DNA from: Legionella sheltonii
GTDB taxonomy: Bacteria > Pseudomonadota > Gammaproteobacteria > Legionellales > Legionellaceae
Reading direction: 5' to 3'
DNA: 64,000 nt
Assembly: GCF_026191355.1 (NCBI RefSeq)
Contig: NZ_JAPHOQ010000010.1
Location: forward strand, 1-64,000
A program made the position numbers and the translations under genes. Each line of letters begins with the position of its first letter. Position 1 is the first letter of the stretch. Under the pieces are notes generated by a model. It saw nothing but the letters and a program-made list of their open reading frames with translations. It ran no database searches and was not told the DNA's origin. Shown piece after piece: positions 46,254 to 56,419 of the stretch.

Positions 46254-46542
46254 CTTGTGGGTTTGTGCACAATTGTTCTTTATTGACGAGTTGTAGCCTG
46301 GTTGCTTGCAATCAGGATTGACTAACATGTATCCACATACAAAAATGTATCCAATAGATCCTACGGTTTCTGCTTTAGCTAAGAGATCCCTTCTCCCGCA
46401 TGTGGGAGAGGAGTAGGGGTCATTGCCGGTAATCCAATACCTTCGCCCACCCTGACGGTCACCTTATTCCCTCCCTCCGTTATCCTGGGCATGTCGAGGG
46501 CAGAGACGGGAATAGGGGGAAGTGAAATGTAATTAACCTGAG

Positions 46543-47322
46543 CTATGTCTTTTTTACAATTATTGCGTCACTGACATTAGAATAGCCATGAACATTCAGT
46601 AGGAATGAACCAATATGGGCATAAAGTTGGCTTGAACTCCCTCCGTCGAGATTAATCGCATCAACACATGATAAGGGTTGAGATCTCAGTAACTGAGCGA
46701 GCTTATTCGTCGTCATTGCAGCATTAGTTGACACCAAAATAATGACTCTCCCATCCGCAGTAATTCCAAGAGCAGAACGGTCAGCGATACCTGGTTTTAG
46801 GGATGGAATTTTTCCTTTAATTAATAACCGAGGTCCGCTTTGAATGGCGAAATCAATATGATCGTCGTGGTTAAAATGGTTTAAACTGGAAATATAAGCC
46901 TTATTATTTCGTACATAAAAAATTCCCCACCAACTAATTCGTTTTAAAGGATTTATCAATTTTTTATCATTGATCCTAAGTCCAAGCGGGTTAAACTCAT
47001 GATCAAAAAAACCGCCATTAATACTCAATAGCGCTTTACTGTGTTCAGCAAATTGATCTACAGAGGCATTTTTTAATGATAATTTTTTTGCATTGACCAA
47101 GGCCAGTTTATTTTTATTGAGATCGATACGGAATGCATAAATATGCGACCATGGCGAAAGAATGCCTCCTGAAAGATCCTGATATTCAATACCGGGACTT
47201 AATTTACGCCAATATCCTTCAGCATAGGATGAACGAACCGGCGTAAAGACGATGCAAAGCACAAATAATAAATGGAACAAATATGATTTGTTTGCAGGAT
47301 AAACATTGGTTTGTGAAGACAT
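46543..47322 (-). CDS. NAGPA-type phosphodiester glycosidase family, exported
   Basis: 259 residues with a signal peptide (hydrophobic YLFHLLFVLCIVFTP, cleavage near SYA). The domain matches the phosphodiester glycosidase family (human NAGPA, bacterial YoeB-like) with SINGGFFDHEFNPLG, SALGITADGRVIILV and INLDGGSSSQLY near the C-terminus. Members remove N-acetylglucosamine from phosphodiesters or act in cell-wall or exopolysaccharide turnover. Substrate unknown here. It diverges from pmbA with a 45-base gap. Confidence 0.82.
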   Translation of the reverse strand: MSSQTNVYPANKSYLFHLLFVLCIVFTPVRSSYAEGYWRKLSPGIEYQDLSGGILSPWSHIYAFRIDLNKNKLALVNAKKLSLKNASVDQFAEHSKALLSINGGFFDHEFNPLGLRINDKKLINPLKRISWWGIFYVRNNKAYISSLNHFNHDDHIDFAIQSGPRLLIKGKIPSLKPGIADRSALGITADGRVIILVSTNAAMTTNKLAQLLRSQPLSCVDAINLDGGSSSQLYAHIGSFLLNVHGYSNVSDAIIVKKT

Positions 47323-47367
47323 GTTATTGTATCCTTATGTACATCATTCAATACCACGGAATCTCTT

Positions 47368-48726
47368 ATGCAAATTAAAACGCAACATAACAATAGTGAT
47401 ATACAGAAGTCAACAACAGATTTAACTCATTTGATGAATGATGTACTCGAACTCGCCAAAAAAGAAGGCGCAACGGATGCGATGGTCGCAGTAAATAATG
47501 ATAAAGGTTTTTCAGTTGATGTACGTATGGGGGAAGTTGAAACAGTTGCATTTAGTGAAGATAAGGGTGTTGGTTTGACAGTTTATATTGGTCAACGTAA
47601 GGGAGGGGCAAGCAGCACAGATACGTCTCCTGCCGCTTTGGAGGCGATGGTAAAAGCTGCATGTGACATTGCGCGAGTGAGTGCTGAAGATCCGTGTTTT
47701 GGGTTGGCCGATAAAGAGCTCATGTCTAAAAATCATCCGGATTTGAATTTATTTCATCCTTGGGATATCGACCCACAACAAGCAATTGAGATGGCTCTAA
47801 AATGCGAGAAGTATGCATTAGCCCTGGATAAACGAATAACGAATTCAGATGGAGTGAATGTATCTTCATACGAATCACATCATGGATTTGCCAATACATA
47901 TGGTGGGTCTGGATTTATTCACAGTACACGTCACAGTTTAAGTTGTTCTTTAATTGCAAAGGATTGCGAGGAAATGCAACGTGATTATGACTATACAACG
48001 GCTCGTAATGCACAGGATTTAATAGACCCTCACATTATTGCTAAAAATGCAGTGGATCGTGCAATAAGCCGTTTGGGTGCGCAGCAGATTGAGACCCAAG
48101 TAACCCCCGTCATTTTTTCATCGCGTATTTCTAGTGGTTTATTTTCAACCTTTATTAGTGCAATTAGTGGTTCAAATCTTTACAGAAAAAACACTTTCTT
48201 ACTCGATTCCATAGGGCAGCAAGTGTTCCCAGAGTTTATTCGTATTTATGAACAGCCTCACTTATTAGGTGCTTTGGGTAGTTCCTCGTTTGATAGTGAA
48301 GGGGTTCCAACACGACCTAATCTCCTTGTTGAAAAAGGCCGTGTGATGCAATATGTATTAGGCAGTTACTCTGCTCGAAGAATGGGATTAAAAACTACAG
48401 CAAATGCTGATGGGGTTCATAACTTAACGATTGATCCTACAGCAGGTGATCTTGCCGATTTATTAAAAATAATGGGCAGGGGATTATTAGTCACTGAATT
48501 GATGGGGCAAGGAATAAATATTGTAACGGGTGATTATTCTCGCGGTGCCAGCGGCTATTGGGTTGAAGAGGGGCAAATTCAATATCCGGTTGATGAAGTT
48601 ACTATTGCCGGGAATTTAAAAGATATGTTCAAAGCCATTCTTGCCGTGGGCAATGATATTAATCCCAATATTGCAACACGATGTGGCTCCGTATTAATTG
48701 AAAAAATGATGATTGCAGGAAAGTAA
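47368..48726 (+). CDS. pmbA: TldE/PmbA, metalloprotease complex subunit
   Basis: 452 residues. The TldD/TldE protease degrades unfolded peptides and matures microcin B17 in E. coli; TldE lacks the HExxxH zinc motif, as does this protein. The PmbA match is throughout, with FSVDVRMGEVETVAFSEDKG, YIGQRKGGASSTDTSP, SLSCSLIAKD, and the C-terminal GDYSRGASGYWVEEGQIQYPVDEVTIAGNL. Full length. The partner TldD is not in this window. Confidence 0.96.
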   Translation: MQIKTQHNNSDIQKSTTDLTHLMNDVLELAKKEGATDAMVAVNNDKGFSVDVRMGEVETVAFSEDKGVGLTVYIGQRKGGASSTDTSPAALEAMVKAACDIARVSAEDPCFGLADKELMSKNHPDLNLFHPWDIDPQQAIEMALKCEKYALALDKRITNSDGVNVSSYESHHGFANTYGGSGFIHSTRHSLSCSLIAKDCEEMQRDYDYTTARNAQDLIDPHIIAKNAVDRAISRLGAQQIETQVTPVIFSSRISSGLFSTFISAISGSNLYRKNTFLLDSIGQQVFPEFIRIYEQPHLLGALGSSSFDSEGVPTRPNLLVEKGRVMQYVLGSYSARRMGLKTTANADGVHNLTIDPTAGDLADLLKIMGRGLLVTELMGQGINIVTGDYSRGASGYWVEEGQIQYPVDEVTIAGNLKDMFKAILAVGNDINPNIATRCGSVLIEKMMIAGK

Positions 48727-48779
48727 AACGAAATCTGGATCCTTGCGTGAGGGCAGGGATCTGTTTTTTCGCTACTGAA

Positions 48780-49055
48780 TCACATGAGTTTAAAATAATA
48801 GACGACCCAATCCAAAAATAGCGCAAAAATACAAATAGCCCAATAGGATAGGGAAAATGTAGGAGGATAATATTCCGATGGTTTGTATAGACCCACATCA
48901 TCGATTGATAAAATAATGCTGAATAAGACTAAAGCTGGGAAAACAATTGAAAAACCGCCCAATTGCATCAGTGTCACACTACAAATTATTCCAATCAAAA
49001 AATAACGAAAAAATCTCTTTAAGCCAAAGTGAATTATTTGCATATTAGTTTTCAT
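48780..49055 (-). CDS. Small membrane protein, paralogue of the upstream gene
   Basis: 91 residues with two or three hydrophobic segments. Its FGLKRFFRYFLIGIICSVTL and SIILSIDDVGLYKPSEYYPPTFSLSYWAICIF resemble corresponding parts of the upstream gene (FIKRFLRYLLIGTFAGCVTF, LHDLIVVKKTGEFLPSFTPMYAYLLSW), so the two are a tandem pair. Its start overlaps the upstream stop by 4 bases (ATGA). The function is unknown. Confidence 0.65.
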   Translation of the reverse strand: MKTNMQIIHFGLKRFFRYFLIGIICSVTLMQLGGFSIVFPALVLFSIILSIDDVGLYKPSEYYPPTFSLSYWAICIFALFLDWVVYYFKLM

Positions 49056-49357
49056 AGTGAACCTGTCATGGCTAAATAGAGTAAAATTAGAAGAAACAAT
49101 CCAATAGCAATAGTAAAAGTCCAGCTGAGTAAATAGGCATACATAGGAGTAAAAGAGGGTAAAAATTCGCCTGTTTTTTTTACAACAATCAAATCATGGA
49201 GTGCGAGCACACTACTCACCTGAATTAAGAAAGGCAGGATAATCGTCAAAAAAAGAGGAAAAAACGTGACACATCCTGCAAACGTACCAATTAACAGATA
49301 ACGTAAAAATCGTTTGATAAAGTATTTTACATAATCAAAAGTTTTTGGATCTTGCAT
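49052..49357 (-). CDS. Small membrane protein, tandem paralogue
   Basis: 101 residues from ATG 49357; the frame continues upstream to 49492 but that would overlap the divergent Sel1 gene. Alternative ATG at 49399. Hydrophobic segments at about 16-44 and 66-96. It forms a translationally coupled pair with the following paralogue. I do not recognise the family. Start choice is uncertain because no clear ribosome site is visible. Confidence 0.55.
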   Translation of the reverse strand: MQDPKTFDYVKYFIKRFLRYLLIGTFAGCVTFFPLFLTIILPFLIQVSSVLALHDLIVVKKTGEFLPSFTPMYAYLLSWTFTIAIGLFLLILLYLAMTGSL

Positions 49358-49478
49358 CGTTATAAGTCGATTTTTTAAGGAATATTCGAAGAATATCATG
49401 TTTTTAATCAAGGTAGTGAACTTGCTTTGTTGATTCTTTATTCTACGCTTTAGATAAGAGGATTTAATTGGAGTCGGC

Positions 49479-50615
49479 ATGCGCAGGGTCATTTTAGCAG
49501 CATTGCTGGTAGCGAATACTGCTTTCGCAGGTGAAGAGATTGTTGGTTTTGCAGCATATGAAAATGGAGATTACTCCACTGCTTATCCCTATTTAATGAA
49601 ATCCGCAAGGGATGGAAATCCTGAGTCCATGTATTTAATTGGTCGTATGTACCAGTATGGTGAAGGTATCACTAAAAATTATACTGAGGCAATAAGTTGG
49701 TATCAAAAATCAGCAGATAAAAATAATCCCTTAGCACAACTCAGTCTGGGCTTTATGTATGACCTAGGCCAGGGAGTAAAGCAAAATTTTCCAGAAGCAT
49801 TTAAATGGTACATGAAGTCCGCTAAGCAAGGTAATGCGATTGCGCAAAGAAATATTGGTCTGATGTATGTGACAGGTGATGGTGTTAAAGAAAATAAAAA
49901 GACTGCATTCGAGTGGTTCGAAAAATCTGCGAAACAAGGATACAGTAAAGCTCAAGTGAATCTTGCTTATGACTATATTGTTGGCGAAGGAACAGCCAAA
50001 GATGCTAATAAGGCTTTATATTGGTATCAAAAGGCTGCAGATCAGGGAGATGTCCGTGCCGAGTATAGTCTAGGTCTTTTGTATACTGGACAACAATCAG
50101 GTGTTGCCCAAGACGATAAATTAGCATTTTACTGGTTTTCCCAAGCAGCGAATCAAGGACACGTCAAAGCAGAGACTTATTTGGCTTATTACTATCTTAA
50201 AGGGTATGGAGTTGAAGCCAATCCAGAAAAAGCGGCATATTGGTACCAAGCTGCGGCACTTAGTGGCCAACCCGAGGCACAAGCTGAAATTGGGCAATTA
50301 CTTCTAACTGGAACAGGAATTGATAAAGATTACCAACAAGCTGCATATTGGTTTACTAAGTCTGCAGCACAAGGAAATCCTATTGGGCAGGCCAAATTGG
50401 GTTATATGTACCTTGCTGGATTGGGTGTAGATAAAGATTGGATTAAAGCGTATGCTTTGTTTAAAATTGCAGCACAGAATAAAAATGAGGAAGCAGTAAA
50501 AGAGCTGAAGATGTTGAAAAATAAACTGTCAGAAGCAGATGTTAAAGCAGGTAATGATTTGGCCAAAGAAATCATTCAAAACAATAATTTTAAGGTACCT
50601 CAAAAAGAAGAATAA
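49479..50615 (+). CDS. Sel1-repeat protein, LpnE-like
   Basis: 378 residues with signal peptide MRRVILAALLVANTAFAG and about eight Sel1-like repeats of 36 residues (for example SMYLIGRMYQYGEGITKNYT, AQLSLGFMYDLGQGVKQNFP, AQRNIGLMYVTGDGVKENKK). Length, signal peptide and repeat number match L. pneumophila LpnE, a secreted eukaryotic-like protein needed for efficient host entry and trafficking; this may be the orthologue, but Legionella has several Sel1 proteins. Ribosome site GGAG eight bases before ATG. Confidence 0.85.
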   Translation: MRRVILAALLVANTAFAGEEIVGFAAYENGDYSTAYPYLMKSARDGNPESMYLIGRMYQYGEGITKNYTEAISWYQKSADKNNPLAQLSLGFMYDLGQGVKQNFPEAFKWYMKSAKQGNAIAQRNIGLMYVTGDGVKENKKTAFEWFEKSAKQGYSKAQVNLAYDYIVGEGTAKDANKALYWYQKAADQGDVRAEYSLGLLYTGQQSGVAQDDKLAFYWFSQAANQGHVKAETYLAYYYLKGYGVEANPEKAAYWYQAAALSGQPEAQAEIGQLLLTGTGIDKDYQQAAYWFTKSAAQGNPIGQAKLGYMYLAGLGVDKDWIKAYALFKIAAQNKNEEAVKELKMLKNKLSEADVKAGNDLAKEIIQNNNFKVPQKEE

Positions 50616-50834
50616 CATTGTTTACGGAAACGATTTATCATCAACAGAGTAAGTGATCTCTAATGTGCGGTATGAGTTTTATTAAAAAAGGTCCAAACCA
50701 GTTGATTCTTCCTCATCAATTCCTCTAAGGCATCTCTTCATAGAAACACGTCATTACGAACTTAATGTAGGATCTACAATATCTTACATGAATCTCAGCA
50801 GATTTTTTGTCGTAAACGCATACAATAACGGGTC

Positions 50835-51776
50835 CTAGTAAACATTGAAACTTTGTCGAATCACATTCACTGAGATTTTTTCATTTTTATCTTTGCTTCT
50901 TTTAAATAATGTGTATACGGTGAGATTTAGATTATCGCTCGTGGCATAAGCGACACCGAGAAAATAGGTGCTCTCCAGGGTTATTTGATCATTAGCAATA
51001 TCAAGCTTTTTGAGTAATTCCGAGATTTTTCCTAAGTCTTTAATCCCATTTTCCTTCCTTATCTTGATTAATTCATTAAGCTGGGTTTCCTTCATCCCGC
51101 TGCTTAGTGATTTGAGTACTTTTATTGGTGCTGTATTGATATTAATTGGTGTTGCTTCAGGTAATGCAGTTACTAAAGGTTCTAAGGACAAATAAAGCGG
51201 CGCGTTCACATCTTTGATCAGACGCAATTCGGACTTGCTGCTCATCAGTTGATGGCTGGGGTAATAGGGAGGTTTTTGGTTGACATAATATGATAAATAA
51301 TTGTCTTTACCCCGAGCGAGGTCATAAACAGAGAGCCAATCATTAATTGCTAAGGCTAATTTCACTTTTTCTGATTCACTATTTTGTGGTATGGCAGTTC
51401 CGATAAGGTTTATAAAACCTAACATTGACTTTCTATTTCCTAAATTATTAATATTGTATTGAGCTTGTAAATCATAAAGCGCGCCCTTCAATGTGACGTT
51501 GTTATCGATATTTTCCATATTCGGGGGATAGAGACTGACAATTCCTTGGGGAGTTGCTTTAATCAATTTATTTTTTTTATCAGCTAATTGTCCTAGGCCC
51601 CAAAAGGTAACTGCTTGTGAAGCAAGATAAAGCCTATCGTGAGTGATGATAAGCCGAGTACGGTAAATATCTAATTGCACTTTAGTGCTCATTGCAGTAG
51701 CTACAATCGCAACTAGAGTCATAATAAACAGAGCAGTGAGTAGGGCACTACCTTTTGTCCACTTAGCCTGCAGCAT
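50835..51776 (-). CDS. gspK: Type II secretion minor pseudopilin GspK/LspK
   Basis: 313 residues from ATG 51776; overlaps gspJ by 14 bases. Prepilin-like start WTKGSALLTALFIMTLVAIVATAM lacks the usual Glu at position 5 of the mature form, as is normal for GspK, which caps the pseudopilus tip. The large globular domain after about residue 100 with YDLQAQYNINNLG is typical. Last gene of the gspF-K operon. Confidence 0.93.
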   Translation of the reverse strand: MLQAKWTKGSALLTALFIMTLVAIVATAMSTKVQLDIYRTRLIITHDRLYLASQAVTFWGLGQLADKKNKLIKATPQGIVSLYPPNMENIDNNVTLKGALYDLQAQYNINNLGNRKSMLGFINLIGTAIPQNSESEKVKLALAINDWLSVYDLARGKDNYLSYYVNQKPPYYPSHQLMSSKSELRLIKDVNAPLYLSLEPLVTALPEATPININTAPIKVLKSLSSGMKETQLNELIKIRKENGIKDLGKISELLKKLDIANDQITLESTYFLGVAYATSDNLNLTVYTLFKRSKDKNEKISVNVIRQSFNVY

Positions 51777-52398
51777 AAACTGCACCCGGTACAATAAAAA
51801 GTAAATTGATCTCGCCCTGGTCTTGTAAGGTCATATTCACTTGTATGGCCTTGGGAAAAGGCTCTTTATGCTGGTTTAGTCCTATAGCTTGTTCTCTCCA
51901 TTCAGGCAGTATTTGCAAATTTTGATTTAAATAACCGAAATGACAATTAGTAAGGCGATTCAGCAAAGGCTTATCCTCATAGTTATCTTGATTCATTCTA
52001 TCGAGAGTACTCCAAGTTCGGCGGATTAAAGTGCCTTGTTGACAGATATAAGCAACTCGCTTTAGCGTGCTGCGTTTTTCAAGGCTACCTGGATTGACAT
52101 CTCCATCACGAGAGAATTCGAGAGTATTCGTTTGTCCTACAAAAGCAGGCGCCAATTGCATGTCATTACTGCGAATGGGGCGCTCCACTATTTGACTTGT
52201 ATCTTGTTGAATAAGGCTTATCGCAAGTTGCAGTTCATTCAAGCGTTCGCTTTGTTCATTGACTCGAGCGCGTGTTGTGAATGCGTTATACAAAACAGAA
52301 GAGGTAATTGTTGCTAGAATGGCAAATACTGCGAGTGCGATTAAAATCTCAATTAGTGTAAAACCTTTAAGCGCTGCAGGTGGGGTATTTTTTTTCAT
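51763..52398 (-). CDS. gspJ: Type II secretion minor pseudopilin GspJ/LspJ
   Basis: 211 residues with the prepilin leader and KGFTLIEILIALAVFAILAT (cleavage after G, Glu5 present), then SEQSERLNELQLAISLIQQD and a beta-rich domain. It joins GspI and GspK at the tip of the pseudopilus that pushes exoproteins through the outer-membrane secretin. Overlaps gspI by 4 bases. Confidence 0.95.
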   Translation of the reverse strand: MKKNTPPAALKGFTLIEILIALAVFAILATITSSVLYNAFTTRARVNEQSERLNELQLAISLIQQDTSQIVERPIRSNDMQLAPAFVGQTNTLEFSRDGDVNPGSLEKRSTLKRVAYICQQGTLIRRTWSTLDRMNQDNYEDKPLLNRLTNCHFGYLNQNLQILPEWREQAIGLNQHKEPFPKAIQVNMTLQDQGEINLLFIVPGAVYAAG

Positions 52399-52769
52399 GA
52401 TACATACCGGAATGCTTGCAGTTCCTCTCTAAAAGGTCCTGATTTTTCAGTACTCACTGAAATAACAATTTTTTGAATGTTTTTTTGTGCTGTGGAACTT
52501 ACTTTTGCTCGCCAGTACCAGTGTTCATTCAACATCGTTGTATCCTGGGTGGTTTCCTGGCTTTGATTAATCTGCAATAAATTGAGTTGAATCATTGCTA
52601 CCCCTTGCATAGCGATCCAATGACTCACAGTCTTTTCTTTAACACGACGTGTTGTTTCTACATTTTGTGATATTGCTTTCAACAGCGCAGTTAATGCAAT
52701 CGCTATTATAGACAGTGCTAATAATACCTCAATTAGAGTGAAACCTGATTTGCGGTGTGGAGTACTCAT
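52395..52769 (-). CDS. gspI: Type II secretion minor pseudopilin GspI/LspI
   Basis: 124 residues, normal GspI size. Leader MSTPHRKSG followed by FTLIEVLLALSIIAIALTAL with Glu5. The soluble domain shows HWYWRAKVSST, close to the family's W-W-ARV pattern. It overlaps both gspH and gspJ by 4 bases (ATGA), so translation is coupled. Confidence 0.95.
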   Translation of the reverse strand: MSTPHRKSGFTLIEVLLALSIIAIALTALLKAISQNVETTRRVKEKTVSHWIAMQGVAMIQLNLLQINQSQETTQDTTMLNEHWYWRAKVSSTAQKNIQKIVISVSTEKSGPFREELQAFRYVS

Positions 52770-53257
52770 TTAGTGGGCACCACATTAAGTTGTAACACCC
52801 CATTTCGCTTACCAATCAGTGCTGCTAAATTAGGGTCTTGTTTGCTGCCAAAACTCAAAGTGAAAGGGGTCATATCACCAGAGGCAGAAATAATAATGGC
52901 AGGGGTTCCTGGTGGGCTAGTGTGATTGGTTTTCAAAGTAATATGTGTGTCTTGGGGAAAATAAGTCATTTTAAACACTCCTTTTTCGGAAATGGGCTTC
53001 CATAGAGCGTTGTTGAGTTGCAGAACCTGGTAACTGGCATTATCAATACGCAAACCTAGCGTGCTGGTTTCCAAAATAGCCTGTTGCTGTGCTAAACGAA
53101 GTGTATTAGCTAATTGTTCTACAGAAAACAAGATACGTCGATTTTCACCAAAATCACCAAAAGCAATTAAGGCAAAACCAAAGGTTATGCCTATAATCAC
53201 TAAAACAATCAAGATTTCAATCAGGGTAAAACCTCGATTATGTCTATTTTTTCTCAT
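52766..53257 (-). CDS. gspH: Type II secretion minor pseudopilin GspH/LspH
   Basis: 163 residues from ATG 53257, giving the short leader MRKNRHNRG before FTLIEILIVLVIIGITFGFA; ATG 53278 with GGAGG further upstream is an alternative. Overlaps gspG by 14 bases. The globular domain with FSVEQLANTLRLAQQQAILE is typical. It links the major pseudopilin GspG to the tip complex. Confidence 0.93.
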   Translation of the reverse strand: MRKNRHNRGFTLIEILIVLVIIGITFGFALIAFGDFGENRRILFSVEQLANTLRLAQQQAILETSTLGLRIDNASYQVLQLNNALWKPISEKGVFKMTYFPQDTHITLKTNHTSPPGTPAIIISASGDMTPFTLSFGSKQDPNLAALIGKRNGVLQLNVVPTK

Positions 53258-53666
53258 CCCAATTACCAATTTCGGCATTAATACCCGTACCTCCAGGTTG
53301 TCCTTCAGCACCGTAGGTAAATACATCGACATCACCATGTTGACCTGGATTTAAATAAAGATAATCTCGCCCCCACGGATCTTTGGGCAGTGACTTAAGA
53401 TACTGTTTCCAATTATTCGGTATTGGATTTGAGGTGGGTTTCTCAACTAGCGCCATCAAGCCTTGATCGGTGGTTGGGTAATTACCATTATCAAGCTTAT
53501 ATAAATCCAGAGCATTTTGTATTGCAAGTACGTCTTGTTTTGCCTTTACTTTTCGTGCCTCATCGGGACGTCCCATAATTTTAGGTACTACTATAGAAGC
53601 CAGGATACCTAATATAACAACTACTACCATGATTTCAATTAATGAGAAACCTTTTTGTCGATTCAT
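53244..53666 (-). CDS. gspG: Type II secretion major pseudopilin GspG/LspG
   Basis: 140 residues. Leader MNRQKG then FSLIEIMVVVVILGILASIV with Glu5, and the calcium-site/C-terminal region DPWGRDYLYLNPGQHGDVDVFTYGAEG characteristic of GspG. It forms the pseudopilus shaft. 35 bases separate it from gspF. Confidence 0.97.
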   Translation of the reverse strand: MNRQKGFSLIEIMVVVVILGILASIVVPKIMGRPDEARKVKAKQDVLAIQNALDLYKLDNGNYPTTDQGLMALVEKPTSNPIPNNWKQYLKSLPKDPWGRDYLYLNPGQHGDVDVFTYGAEGQPGGTGINAEIGNWDEKK

Positions 53667-53701
53667 TTTTACTCCAATTTAAATGCAGACTGATTGTAAC
53701 T

Positions 53702-54904
53702 TTAAGTAATTAATTGTTCCATTGAGAAAATAGGTAATAACGTAGCAAGCACAATAAACAAGACAATTGCACCCATAAACAAAATCACCATCGGCTCTAA
53801 TAATGTCAGGGAAGTATCAATTATCCGTTTCACTTCATTATCCAGATGGACTGCTGAGCGTTCCATCATATTTGATAATTGGCCACTTTTCTCACCGCTG
53901 GCAATTAAATGGATTGCCATTGGGCTAATATAACCTGTTTCTTTTAACGCTTCATTAATACCACATCCTTCCCTAACTTTAACTGCAGCAGCATCAAAAG
54001 CTTGTCGCATAACGACATTAGTTACTAAACTCGCTGCAACACGCATTGTTTCCAGAACACTCACACCTGCTGCGAAAAGTATACCAAAAGTATGGATATA
54101 ACGCGAAACATTAACTGTTTTAACTAAATACGAAACGATGGGTAATTTCAATAAGAACCGATGCCAAAGTAGTTTAATTTTTTCATTGGCAAGACTTTTT
54201 TTAAAGCCAATAAAAATCAGAATAATGCCTAGCAAAGTATAGAGGCCATAATCTTTAATGAAATGGCTAATATGAATTAATATGAGTGTCATTTCAGGAA
54301 GCGTTTGTCCTCCGCTGGTGAAGACTTCAATGATTTTAGGGACTACAAAACTGAGCAAAAAGCAAATAATAGCAATTGAAACGAGGATCATAATGAATGG
54401 ATAAATCAATGCCTGCTGAACTTTTTGACGGGTTTGCTGTTGATTTTCAGTATAATCAGCTAACTTTTCTAAAACCACATCAAGGTGCCCAGTTTGCTCA
54501 CCGGCACCCACTGTAGCTCGATACAATTCTGGGAATGCATGTGGAAATTGACCCATAGCTTGCGCTAATCCATAACCTTCAAGCACTTTGGCACGAACAC
54601 CAATAATCAGTTCTCTCACTTTGTCTTTTTCTGTTTGCTCGCTGACCCCACGCAACGATTCTTCGACGGGAATGCCAGCAGCGAGCAATGTAGCTAATTG
54701 ACGTGTGAATAGGGCAAGATCTGCAGCAGAAATTTTGCCTTTGGTATTGCTCCCTGAACGTTGTTGGGTTAGCACGCGAATTTGGGTTGGAATTAATCCT
54801 TGATCCCGCAAAAGTTGGCGCGCATGGCGTTCAGAATCAGCTTCCAGGACCCCTTTGGTTGCGTTGCCACTTTTTTGAAGCGCCTGATATTGATAAGCAC
54901 CCAT
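53702..54904 (-). CDS. gspF: Type II secretion inner-membrane platform protein GspF/LspF
   Basis: 400 residues, usual size. Two cytoplasmic T2SSF domains (about 65-190 and 270-390), three membrane helices (near 170-190, 220-240, 375-395), and the signatures AGIPVEESL, VGAGEQTGHLDVVLEKLADY and IASGEKSGQLSNMMERSA. First gene of the operon F-G-H-I-J-K; the secretin GspD and ATPase GspE are not in this window, as in L. pneumophila, where lspDE lie elsewhere. The start faces glnA across 99 bases. Confidence 0.96.
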   Translation of the reverse strand: MGAYQYQALQKSGNATKGVLEADSERHARQLLRDQGLIPTQIRVLTQQRSGSNTKGKISAADLALFTRQLATLLAAGIPVEESLRGVSEQTEKDKVRELIIGVRAKVLEGYGLAQAMGQFPHAFPELYRATVGAGEQTGHLDVVLEKLADYTENQQQTRQKVQQALIYPFIMILVSIAIICFLLSFVVPKIIEVFTSGGQTLPEMTLILIHISHFIKDYGLYTLLGIILIFIGFKKSLANEKIKLLWHRFLLKLPIVSYLVKTVNVSRYIHTFGILFAAGVSVLETMRVAASLVTNVVMRQAFDAAAVKVREGCGINEALKETGYISPMAIHLIASGEKSGQLSNMMERSAVHLDNEVKRIIDTSLTLLEPMVILFMGAIVLFIVLATLLPIFSMEQLIT

Positions 54905-55003
54905 AATTTTTTATGGTTTATGTGAAAACATAGAGTGTAATCTATTGGGTTTAATAAGTCACTTAAGGTACACTATATACCCAGACTATCCTGGAGAGCA
55001 ATA

Positions 55004-56413
55004 ATGAGCAAAAATACAGTACAAGAGGCTATTAAAGAGCACGATGTCAAATTAATTGATCTGCGTTTTACCGACATTCGTGGTAAAGAGCAGCATATCA
55101 CCATTCCAGTTTCAGCCGTAGATGACGATTTTATAGAAAATGGAAAAATGATTGATGGGTCTTCCTTTAAGGGGTGGCAAAAAATACATCAATCTGATTT
55201 GGCGTTAATGCCTGATTTGGAAACAACCAAGCTTGATCCGTTTTTTCAAGACAATACCTTATTCATTCGATGTAATGTAGTTGATCCTAAAACCATGATG
55301 GGATATGAGCGTTGTCCTCGATCACTGGCTTTACGTGCTGAAGCTTATTTGCAATCTACTGGTATTGCAGATACCGCCCTTTTTGGACCTGAACCAGAAT
55401 TTTTTGTTTTTGACAGCGTGCAGTGGGAAACAACCATTGGCGGTGCTTTTTATAAAATCGACTCAGAAGAAGCACAATGGTATTCAGGAAAAGAGTTAGA
55501 AGGTGGTAATATTGGTCATCGCCCTCCAATAAAAGGCGGGTATTTTCCTGTTCCTCCAGTCGACTCTTCCCATGATATGCGTTCTGCAATGTGTCTCACT
55601 CTTGAATCCTTGGGAATGGTAGTTGAAGCCCATCATCATGAAGTGGCCACTGCAAACCAATGCGAAATTGCTACTCGATTTAATACATTGACTAAGAAAG
55701 CAGATGAACTGCAGATTTTAAAATATGTAATTCATAATGTAGCCCATAATTATGGAAAAACTGCTACTTTTATGCCTAAACCTCTGGTTGGAGATAATGG
55801 AAGTGGGATGCATTGTCATCAATCGTTATCTAAAGATGGGGTGAATCTGTTTTCTGGCGATCAATATGCTGGTCTTTCAGAAACTGCGCTTTATTACATT
55901 GGTGGAATCATCAAGCATGCGCGTGCTTTAAACGCATTTACTAATCCATCAACCAACAGTTACAAACGGCTAGTACCTGGCTTTGAAGCCCCTGTTCTAT
56001 TAGCTTATTCCGCAAGAAATCGATCTGCTGCGATTCGTATTCCTCATGTGAACAATCCTAAGGCGCGTCGTATTGAGGTACGTTTCCCTGATCCTACAGC
56101 AAACCCTTACTTAGCATTTTCAGCTATGATGATGGCCGGCTTGGATGGTATCCAACGAAAAATTCATCCAGGTCATGCAATGGATAAAGATCTCTATGAT
56201 TTACCACCAGAAGAGTTGGTTGATGTGCCTACAGTATGCGCTTCTTTAGAGCAGTCCATGGAAAATCTGAAGATGGATTATGATTTCTTGATACAAGGTG
56301 ATGTATTTACCGAAGATTTCATTAATAACTACATCAGCATGAAGGAAGAGGAAATTAGCAAAATAAGGAGTTTGACTCATCCTTATGAATTTGAGTTATA
56401 TTACAGCCTTTAG
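55004..56413 (+). CDS. glnA: Glutamine synthetase, type I
   Basis: 469 residues, dodecameric GSI size. Joins ammonia to glutamate using ATP. Visible are the start [20 protein letters not shown], the active-site block [35 protein letters not shown], and the adenylylation loop with Tyr in [11 protein letters not shown], so control by GlnE is likely. The ribosome site is TGGAGAGCAATA. It is followed by a small exported protein 6 bases downstream. Confidence 0.97.
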   Translation: MSKNTVQEAIKEHDVKLIDLRFTDIRGKEQHITIPVSAVDDDFIENGKMIDGSSFKGWQKIHQSDLALMPDLETTKLDPFFQDNTLFIRCNVVDPKTMMGYERCPRSLALRAEAYLQSTGIADTALFGPEPEFFVFDSVQWETTIGGAFYKIDSEEAQWYSGKELEGGNIGHRPPIKGGYFPVPPVDSSHDMRSAMCLTLESLGMVVEAHHHEVATANQCEIATRFNTLTKKADELQILKYVIHNVAHNYGKTATFMPKPLVGDNGSGMHCHQSLSKDGVNLFSGDQYAGLSETALYYIGGIIKHARALNAFTNPSTNSYKRLVPGFEAPVLLAYSARNRSAAIRIPHVNNPKARRIEVRFPDPTANPYLAFSAMMMAGLDGIQRKIHPGHAMDKDLYDLPPEELVDVPTVCASLEQSMENLKMDYDFLIQGDVFTEDFINNYISMKEEEISKIRSLTHPYEFELYYSL

Positions 56414-56419
56414 GAATAA

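Noticed and set aside
46385-46520. GC-richer hairpin-containing stretch after the nrdA promoter region
   Set aside because: It resembles common intergenic repeats; no array, spacer pattern or gene could be supported, so no CRISPR or RNA gene is called.
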